This document shows, in pieces, positions 20,183-28,368 of a DNA stretch of 28,368 nt. The DNA comes from Phoronis australis. Taxonomy: Eukaryota; Phoronida; Phoronidae. A program made the translations under genes and the position numbers. Numbering within the stretch: position 1 is the first letter of the stretch; every line of letters begins with the position of its first letter. The notes beneath the pieces were generated by a model. That model did not search any database and was not told the DNA's origin. It worked only from the letters and a program-made list of their open reading frames with translations. The stretch lies in NCBI GenBank assembly GCA_002633005.1, contig NMRA01000546.1, forward strand, positions 1 through 28,368, given 5' to 3'.

Positions 20183-20967
20183 TATGAAAAAATGTATTGC
20201 GAAATGATCGAAAAGAAGACATGTGATGTCCCAAGTTGGTTTAACTCTCAGGCTGTACGGCTCATAATGTGAGCCCCCTTGTGATATCCTAAATCCGCCA
20301 CTGCCTCGTCACTAAAACTCGTTAGGAAACGTATGAGTCATCAAGGTAAGGTTAGCTTCTTTTTTGAAGCTCAGGAAACAATTAATTGCTTGTCTAGAGT
20401 TCCCAAGGATCAAACGGTGGAGAATTATTGGTGACGTTCATTCGTTTTGATCGGGCAGATTTTAAGAATAAACTATAGAAAGGCAATAGATTGACCTCAT
20501 ATTTACAGAAAGCTGTAATTAATTGCCAAAAAGTGTGTTCCAATGGTTTTTGTCCAGTACGTTTAACGGTTGGTTTTACCCGGTTTTTAACTCACCACGA
20601 GTGCTGGGGAGTCCTTCCCTAGTTGTTTAACTAGTTAGGTTGCTCACACATCACTTAGTGGGTTATATTTCCCTAGCTATGTTACTCACCTCTCACTTAG
20701 TGGGTGTGTGTTACTCACTTAAGTAACATGTAAAGTACAGTCTATCGCCCATTAGTGTACTCACGTAACTCATAGCAGAAGCTCTCTCCTTCAGTTGTTT
20801 TTCTCGCCTATATTAAAGTACGATTTAGGCATATTATGGAGACAATAAGTCACGATATATGGACCGTTACTATGGTGACACTTTTTATTGAAGTGGCATT
20901 TACTTCATCTATATTTGAGCCCAGTCTATCATATTCTGCAAGGTTTTACTATACTGCGTCATACAAT
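20183..20967. other. non-coding sequence with short local repeats
   Basis: A loose repetition of CTCACTTAGTGGGT with TTACTCAC words lies at about 20640-20730. No gene was seen. Confidence 0.4.
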
Positions 20968-21619
20968 GTCGTGAAACAGACGTTATGGTTACAGTCACCA
21001 TTAGGAGGCAGCGTGCAAACCATTTACCCAAAGAAGTCGTGAAATAGGGTCGAGATGGTTACGGCCACCAGAACATGGCAGTGTGCAAACCGTACCCGAA
21101 GACGTAGTGAACTCTAGACGAGGTGTTACAGCCATCAAAAGGGGACTGTGTGCAAACTATACTGAAATTCCCAACACAAGGTCGTGTAATAGGGGCGCAA
21201 TGGTTACATCTAGAAAGGGACAATACGCAAACCGTATAACCAAAGAAGTAGTGCAACAGCACGAGATGCTTGCAACCATCAGATGAGGCAGTGTACAAAC
21301 CATATGCCAACCATAACATCGAGCAACGGGGGTGAGATGGTTCCAGCCATCAGAAGGGTACGTTGTGCCAAAACACATTCCCAATATAATACCGTGCAAC
21401 AAAGACGAGATGGAAACAACCACTTAAAAGGTATATTGTGTAAACCGTGTGCTCGTGATATGTGCTGTAAAGTCATGTAAATGGGGTTGCTGGCTGGAAC
21501 CACCACTAAAAAGGGGCAGTGTGTAGGCCGTGTGCCCAATATTATGCCTGCAAACGGAGCGAGGTGATTACAACAACCAAAAGGAAGCAGTGTACAACCA
21601 TAAGGCCATAAAACAAGTG
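20968..21619. repeat. diverged tandem array of about 70-bp units, about nine copies
   Basis: Units of roughly 65-80 bp recur. Each has a GAGATGGTTACAGCCATCA-like word, then AAGGGGCAGTGTGCAAACCG, then a CCCAAAGAAGTCGTG-like word. They begin near 20981, 21050, 21118, 21194, 21262, 21330, 21403, 21485 and 21557. Copies differ by many substitutions and small indels, so the array is old. Open frames across it on both strands are repeat translation. Confidence 0.85.
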
Positions 21620-23092
21620 CCGGCTTTTTAACATAAATTTTTTTCGGTTACTGAGTTGAGACCCGATCAATCCGCTGAAATATGATAAAGTGTTGATATT
21701 TTGCAAAATAATAATTTTGCTTAGATGAATGAATGATTGATGTTTTGACTTCAGCTCTAAATATTCATTGCATCAAGATTCAGGTTAGACCATCAACAGA
21801 CTTTGAACGATTTTGCTTCAAAGCACAGATCGTAGTGGTATTGCCTGGCGTAATGCAGTAATATCAATGGCTGTACCAGTAAATCGACTTTATCTGTACT
21901 TTATTGCTCAACCTCGCTACTTAATTTCAGTTTGTGTTCTTGAAAACATGCCTGGACCCCTACACTGTCAACTTGGACAGCATACATCTGAAAGAATGGT
22001 GTAAAGGCGGTAACATTATCTGTACGCTTTAGTGTTTTTGACCTTAGTGTGCTATAAGCGATCACCTAACGCATGCGCAATCTGACCATTCGTCACAGCC
22101 TTCTTTTTTCTGTCCTGTTTGCAACCGAAATTAATTATTCATTTGCCTTACTTAGAGTTAGACTCCGTCCATTCTTACAACCGAAATATGCAACCATGCA
22201 ATAGGCACACGGGATTTGGTATATTTCACTACTGGCCAACATCAGCTGATTGTTTATCTAATTGTCCAACGACTGAAGTAGAGCCAAACTTGTGTTCATG
22301 GTGAGCGCGACAAACACTTTTTACTTTGCGATTACAAAAACGATCACGATGAAGCTCTCTTCTGATTAACTTTTCAAGAAAGATGCCACACCGTCGGTAG
22401 TACCCTTTTCTCTACGGCGCAATCTGCTTTATCTTCTTGTATGTGTGGTCGGACCCCTTTCTTCGACATCCTAGATTCGCCACAGTTGACTCTATGCAAA
22501 TACAATGTATCCAATCATGAAACAAAAAGAGGCCTACATGTTTTTGAATCAGGCTTTGCTATTTCAATACACTATTAAAATTCAATGCTAAAGTTGATAC
22601 GGTGGGCATTGGACGCCTACTTACCACTACAGCACTGTTTAGACCAGTTACAGTGCCTCGTGGAGATTTGGGTCTGTATATTTATTGTACTGGCCATTTC
22701 TTAATAAACATTAAAATCTTTTTCTTCAGACCACATTCTATTGCACAAATAAATCTTAAACTCCAGCTGCCCGAATTTTGCAAGCCGCTTTTGTCTTTGA
22801 TATCTGATGTAAAAGAGTAGGAATACCCGCACTCGAAAAATAGAATATTGATTTTCGACAAAAGATGTCACTGCTGCATACTTGATTAGCGCGTTGACAT
22901 CATCCCACTACTAGACACCACTGTATTAGTATCTTCAAGTGACCACACTCTCTCCAGAGTATTATGTCACTGTATAACAATGAAGATCAACAAAAACGAG
23001 AACAACTATAACAGGTTAAAATGATATATATATACATAGTGAACGTCACTTCAGAGGTCGGTTAACATAGCTAGATCGTTAGATGATACAAG
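21620..23092. other. non-coding sequence, no gene seen
   Basis: Short open frames are present but none is protein-like. A TA-rich run (about 23021-23037) lies just beyond the 3' end of the adjacent LINE fragment and may belong to its tail. Confidence 0.4.
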
Positions 23093-24525
23093 TCAGTAAG
23101 CGGGTGCCCAAAATGGAGTCACCCATCTATGATACTTCAGAAAGGCAGATAGCTTGCTGACAAAGATATGAAGAGAAGGGAAAGATGTAATGCAGCCTAG
23201 CAAGTTATTCCAGTCCGTGGCTGTTCTACTAAGGAAAAATGTCTTTTTCCTGTAATCTTTCCTATTTATTGGAATATTATGACTGGATGACCTTCTGGTA
23301 CAAATGCCTAGATAGTAAGATCTGGGATAAGGACAACTACATCAGAGTTGATGATTACCGACTTCTTACCATACTGTATTTGTAAAGAATTTTCAGCCCA
23401 CAGATTTTGAGTCTGTGGCTCCGGCTGAGGGTGGGCCAGTTTAATGTTTCTAACATTGAACAGAGGATAGACGATTGAACCGTCTCGTGACCCAGCGAAC
23501 AGCTATCCTCAGTACTTTCTCTACAGCTGCAATGTCTCTTTGGGTATAAGTATCCTAAACAGTAGAGGCGTACTCCAAGGTGGGTCGAACCATTGTTTTA
23601 TACGCAAACTCTTTACATCGTTGGCTGCTTATACGCAAGTTTCGCCGAAGAAAGCCCAGAGTTTTATTTGCTTTCTTCTGGATGTTGCTTATGTGGGATG
23701 ACCATATGAGGTCATGCGAGATGGTAACGCCCAAATATTTAACCTCCTTGACCGACTTTGGCGTGTGATTGTGAAGTACATAGGAGGTGGGCTGGATTTG
23801 GCGTTTTCTGGTCAGGGTGAGGGCACTACACTTGTCTGGGTGGAAAGCCATGAGCCACTTGTCATCCCACAGAGCAAGACTATCTCAATCTTTCTGCAGG
23901 GCCTCTCTGTCAGCGGCTGAGTTGGCAATGTTGGAGCATATTGTATCGTCTGCAAATAGTCTAGTTTTACCAGACAGGTCAGGGGGAATATCATTTATGT
24001 ATAATAGAAACAAGCAGGTGCCTAATACTGAGCCTTGGGGTATCCCAGAATCCACAGGTATACTTGACGACTTTTTGCCTCTGTCAACCGCAGTCTGTTG
24101 TCGTCCAGTTATAAAACTTGCGATCCAGTTATTAATAGCACCTGATATACCGTGTCAGTTTAATTTGTGAATCAGTAAAGAGTGGTTTACATTATCGAAG
24201 GCTTTACAAAAATCCATTATGAGAGCATCAACACTATTACCTTTCTCAACGTGCTCACTAATCTCACTAATGAAGCCCAACAGTTGGGTTTCACAAGGCA
24301 ATTTTGAACGTAATCCATGTTGTTCCGGACATGTTATTTGAGACACAAATTGCTCTAAAATCGTGTGAACAATTATGTCTTCAAGCATTTTACACACTAT
24401 ACGGGTTAGTGATATCGGTCTGTAGTTCTCAGGTAAGTTTTTTTATCCTTCTTTGAAAACAGGGATTACGTTTGAATGTCTCCAGTCAGACGGGACAATG
24501 CCAGCTCTAAGTGATGATTCCTTAT
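23093..24525 (-). mobile_element. 5'-truncated non-LTR retrotransposon (LINE), reverse transcriptase to 3' end
   Basis: Read on the minus strand, the segment gives reverse-transcriptase motifs in order: ENYRPISLT, a DF-x-KAFD box (DFCKAFDNVNH), GIPQGSVLG, and the catalytic FADDT (23943-23957). After these come VKYLGVTISHDL and YASTV. The family's C-terminal W-N-L region follows in another frame, ending at TGA (23093-23095). Several in-frame stops (after LIHKLN, QKD and ASTV) and frameshifts show it is dead. The N-terminal RT, the endonuclease and the first ORF are missing, the 5' truncation typical of target-primed reverse transcription. The style is Jockey/CR1-like, but the clade is not decided. 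Confidence 0.92.
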
Positions 24526-24642
24526 GAGGATCACAGGTGGAGCCAGTGGCACTGCATTGCTTTTAAGAATGATTGAGTGGATGTTATATATATTCATCTA
24601 TTTTTCAACATTTAAGGCCTTGGCCGACATGTTACATCAAAT
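24526..24642 (-). other. junction between the two LINE copies
   Basis: It contains a GATGTTATATATATTCATC word that may be the AT-rich 3' tail of the larger LINE. The 5' end of the truncated LINE abuts it. The exact boundaries are not resolved. Confidence 0.4.
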
Positions 24643-25280
24643 TTACAGGATATCACTGATCAGCTTTTCCCTCATCGCAGTAGCGTGAAATACAAATTTC
24701 ATTAGATTAATCTGAGCATTGGGCTCCGATATTTTCACTAGATTTACAAATTTACGTTTATTTGGTTCAGGCGAGCAACACTCAGGTATAAAGTTTTCAG
24801 GGAACAGTGCATTTTACAAACACATGTAAAATGGTATACACCTTCAATTAGGTACACACAGAAACAACACGCATGGTATTTTAAATCCACAAGGGCATGT
24901 CTATCTTGCTCTACAGTTGTATCATCAAGTTATTGTTGGAGCAACGTAATTTAGCCATAGTTGCTAAAAAGTTATATGGAATATCACGCAACAGATGGGA
25001 TTCAATTTCATAATCAATTTTGAATGAGGAAAATGTTTTGAGCTATTCCCAAAGAAAATCTCCCGTCTTGTAAAAAATCTTTAATTCGTGCTAAATTATG
25101 ACAAGAAAAGAAGCTTCGCAGCCAACTCCCTGATTGTACCATACCAATCCAAAACCATGTCTTTGCAGCAAATTCCCAAAAGATGAAACACAATTTTTCC
25201 TACCAGCTTCGTCCAGTGTGACAAGCTTGTCATAGACTGATTTTGGATTTCGATGTGCTGGCATTTTTAACAATTTAAAC
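24643..25280 (-). pseudogene. LINE C-terminal region, frameshifted
   Basis: It starts with MPAHRNPKSVYDKLVTLDEA and continues with HGFGLVWYNQGVG. The frame then shifts to FKIDYEIESHLLRD, and a further shift gives IEGVYHFTCVCK, a relic of the Cys/His segment. It ends AMREKLISDIL before TAA. These match the usual order of the C-terminal domain of several invertebrate LINE families. Confidence 0.75.
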
Positions 25281-25395
25281 CAACACTTGATTAATTTAAC
25301 AAACAGCTTAACATAAATCGGATACCTTCTCAGTTCTCCCAGGACAGCATGATTTGGTCAGTTACTTCCAACACCCAGCAATTGCTTACAGAATT

Positions 25396-26539
25396 TCAAT
25401 TGATACTACAATATTCTTTAAGCCCCGAAATATCTCTTCCATAGCTAATGATTTGGTATACCGTTTTATCAAAAATCCCGTGTGCAATTTTCGGTGAAAG
25501 TCGTCTACATTTTGACTGAAAAGGTTTAAGTGAAAACATTGCTTTCTGCGCCTTCTGAGACAAATTTTCTGTAGCTTGCTGCCAGACTAACTTAGAAATT
25601 AGGCAAATGCCCAGGTACTTGTTTGATGAGACGACATCAATTTTTTTCATTTTCGAAATGTCATTTTTCGTATTTTCTCTATGGTCTGCCGTTCTAATTA
25701 CCATTATTTTCGTTTTTGTAAGGTTAACTTTTATACCCCTATCCTGACAGTATTCATGCAGAGCGTTGATTTGTTGCTGTAGTTTAAATGTTGTCTCTGC
25801 ACAACCAACCATATCATGATCAGCGTATAGCAACATACAAATTTGAGGCATATTCTCATTCGTGCAAATTTCGCTGATTAAAGATTCTTTTAAGTAATCT
25901 ACAAACTCGTTCAATTACATACTAAATAAAAAAGGACTAAACGTACACCCTTAGCGAGTACCAATAGTATTACTGAAAACATCAATTAACCTACGCTCAT
26001 TTCTTAAGTTTGAATACATATTTTTCATCAAATTTAAATAAATACCATGAGTTTCTTTTTTGTAGCCTATTCCACAACAAATTATGTGAAATAATGTCAA
26101 AGGCCGGAGAAAAATCATCGAATGTAACATAAAATCTGCCTTTGTGCTTACCCAAGTACTTATGAATAACTCTTTGCAAGGTAAAAATTCGGTCTATTGT
26201 ACTATTTCTAAAACCAGTCTGAACTTCGTTAAATAAATCATTATCGTTGGCCCAACTTAGACGGGCTTTTATAAGTTTCGTAAAAATGTTCCCGAGAACA
26301 GGCAGAAGTGAAATACCACCGTGATGATAATTATTTACGCAATGGACATACTACCGCGTCACTCCAGGGCTGAGGAAATTCCACTGATCGTAGAGCACTA
26401 TCAAAACAGATGGACTTAAAGAGTCCATAAACGAGTCCGTCTACACCGGAAGCTTTACCGTTCGGTAGGTCTCGAAGAACTACAAAAATCTCACTTTCGC
26501 TAAAATCATGATTCAATTGATTTGGGTTATCTACCATTC
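25396..26539 (-). pseudogene. LINE reverse transcriptase domain, inactivated
   Basis: Motifs in order on the minus strand are DLPNGKASGVDG, EVQTGFRNST, TFDDFSPAFD (box A), then GTR followed by a stop and GCTFSPFLF (a RQGC box with Gln to stop). After these come LLYADHDMVGCAE (box C) and GIKVNLTKTKIMV. In box C an extra His codon sits between the two aspartates (25809-25830), which breaks the catalytic YADD pair. Confidence 0.9.
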
Positions 26540-27189
26540 AGTCGTTACAACACACATCACGACTTGCCAAGGTCCATTACTAGGATTTTCTTGGTTTAAG
26601 AGTAAGTGAAAGTGGTTAAACCATTCATCGGCAGAAATAAAAGTATATGACGTCATTTTCCTAGATCATGATTTTATCAGCTGGGATTGCTAACATTTTC
26701 AATTAATTTTTTCTCAGGCCATCATAAATTTTCTTTTGACTTAAAAGTCACTTTGAATTTTTGTCGCAATGCTTTGTACTTAATAAAATTAACCTGATTG
26801 TTGTAGTGTCGGAAACCAGTCAATGCACTATTTCTCTCACTTTTCAGCACCTGTAACTCCTCATCCCACCATGATGGTTGGATTTTCACAAATTTAACCG
26901 CGGCACTTGGGTGTACAATCATGTCCCAGGCAGCTGATGTATACATTTCGTTTAAGAACTGAACTGCGTCTTCAACCCGACTGCTCTTAATAAGATTCGC
27001 AATATCACTAGAGAACACTTGTAACCCACTGACAAACGTGTTAATGAACCGACTACATCCTTCAGTCTTCCATGTAACTCCTGCCGTCATATTCACGGAT
27101 GAAATAATTTGTGCTATGAACAGTGTGATTCTGTGACTGAGTGAAGCCGTGAACATAACACAAACAAGAGGAAAGTGATCAGACACATG
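26540..27189 (-). pseudogene. LINE connector between endonuclease and reverse transcriptase
   Basis: An open frame of 154 codons (26722-27186) starts at the SDHFP motif and continues with WWDEELQVLKSERN and a basic helix KYKALRQKFK. These are typical of the segment after the endonuclease. The rest, up to the RT, lacks a clean frame. Confidence 0.8.
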
Positions 27190-28010
27190 CCATAAATCAA
27201 CTTTACATTCTTATACAAAATCGAACAATTCAGAGGACAATAGTACATATAATCAAGTACACTAGCCAACAATACGTCCTTTATTAGATAAACACGTGAA
27301 CTCACCTTCCTCATCACCTGGAAATATACGGTTACATGCATGGACATTTAACTCGCAATACATTCTCACAAGTGGTTTTCCAAATGAAATAATAACATGA
27401 TCTTTACTAATCCATAAAAAATTAAAGGTGTCTGAGTCATACCACTCACCAGTAGGCAAAAACTCTGCTGAGTCGTCTTGAATATAATCGGAGAGTTTGC
27501 CAATTCTAGCACAAGATCGCCAGCAATTAAAAGAGATACATCATCGTGGGCATTTAAAAGGGCATCTTTAATACCACTTCTCAAGATTTCTACACCATTC
27601 TTTTCAATTTGATTTCCATACACTGTTGCACCCTCTGGTGGCAAGTAAACACAACAGGATAATACGATCCTTTTCAGTACACAATAGACTAATTACTAAT
27701 TAATAGAAAAATATCAAAATCGAAATCACAGTTGACTCTAGTTACAGACCGAGGTAAAGATTTTTTTACAAACACACAAACTCCACCGGAGTTTCTACCA
27801 AACTTCTTTTTCTTTAAATTAACTTTACTGAACATTCGTTGTACACAGGCAAAAAGTTATCAAACAGATTTTCGTTCGTTGCCCAAGATTCCACAACTCC
27901 AAATCAAAAGAACATAAGTAATCAACAATACTTTTGTTCTCTGTTTTGTTACTTAATCCGTGTTCATTCCAGACTGTTGTACGTATTTCGCGGGTCCTTG
28001 AAGGCTCAGC
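27190..28010 (-). pseudogene. LINE endonuclease domain, frameshifted
   Basis: Fragments in three frames give VWNEHGLSNKT, then ESWATNENLF, then GRNSGGVCVFVK, then CVYLPPEGATVYGN, then LLIAGDLVLEL, then a C-terminal SDHFPLV (from 27186 down). This is the order of an exonuclease/endonuclease/phosphatase-fold nicking enzyme of LINEs. The metal-site GDxN motif reads GDLV, so the Asn is lost, and at least three frameshifts separate the pieces. Confidence 0.85.
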
Positions 28011-28040
28011 CTGTGGCCGGCCGGGGCCGAGGGCCACTGA

Positions 28041-28368
28041 AACTGCTAAGCATTCCTGTAGATATATCTTGCTTGACCATTTTCACTGCAATACAGCTTG
28101 CTGAATTGTATAGTTGCATTCTCCATATTGTTTTCGTTTGAAAACGTGTACAGCTCTCTTCCGGCTTTTCTTACTTTTATCGAAAAATCTTCAGAGATGT
28201 GAACATGAAGTGGTCCATTGGTTATTTCTTTTGCTCATAACTTTGTGTTTGTCCTTCGACGAAAACTTGGAAATTATTGGTCTTTTTTATTACGCTGTTG
28301 ATGACCAATCCTATGGATGGATGTTATCAGGACATAGACTTGCTGGGAATTAGATCCCTCATTAATCA
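28041..28368. other. sequence upstream of the larger LINE
   Basis: Nothing recognisable was seen. It could be LINE 5' sequence or flanking DNA. The plus-strand open frame 28114-28353 shows no family features. Confidence 0.35.

Larger units (their letters stand above)
24643..28040 (-). mobile_element. near full-length but decayed non-LTR retrotransposon (LINE)
   Basis: The minus strand encodes, from 28040 downward, an APE-type endonuclease, a connector, a reverse transcriptase and a C-terminal region. The stop, TAA, lies at 24643-24645. It is spread over all three frames with many stops and indels. Its protein resembles a different family from the neighbouring truncated copy: its core RT box is YAD(H)D rather than FADD, and it ends with a VYDKLVTLDEAGRKN-type segment. 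The orientation is the same as the adjacent fragment. No first ORF, 5' UTR or target-site duplication could be assigned. Confidence 0.9.

Noticed and set aside
21059-21539. Several minus- and plus-strand open frames of 65-88 codons
   Set aside because: They fall inside the diverged tandem array and reflect its repeat structure.

Overview
This is eukaryotic, metazoan nuclear DNA: AT-rich, intron-rich, full of low-copy repeats and decayed LINEs, with one split gene whose exons join in frame through GT/AG introns. The caspase-type gene, the LINE style and the repeat density suggest a marine invertebrate (lancelet, hemichordate or mollusc-like). The sequence alone does not fix the phylum.

Layout. 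Positions 1-5525 contain no convincing intact gene. They hold two decayed copies of one ancestral ORF (555-814 and 3969-4192) in a field of degenerate dispersed repeats. From 5526 to 17417, plus strand, nine exons join in frame into a 621-codon partial reading frame. It has an acidic linker, a 264-residue exon with an internally duplicated domain I do not recognise, two linker exons, and a complete caspase p20/p10 domain with catalytic His, Cys and the S1 arginines. A short Cys/His-rich tail follows. The first exon(s), including the start codon and any CARD/DED/death domain, were not found. The introns carry an exact 25-copy 46-bp minisatellite resolved into 92-bp dimers, several shorter tandem duplications and a 50-bp near-perfect hairpin.

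From 17418 to 23092 I find no credible gene. There is a candidate 590-bp non-autonomous DNA transposon (18568-19157), a 60-bp direct duplication and a diverged array of about 70-bp units (20968-21619). From 23093 to about 28040 lie two decayed non-LTR retrotransposons, both on the minus strand and head to tail. One is a 5'-truncated reverse-transcriptase fragment. The other is nearly full length (endonuclease, reverse transcriptase, C-terminal Cys/His region) but broken by stops, frameshifts and an extra codon inside its YADD box.

The most interesting object is the caspase-like gene: an apparently catalytically competent caspase fused to a duplicated, unrecognised N-terminal module. The other elements are repeats and mobile-element debris with no evident functional link to it.
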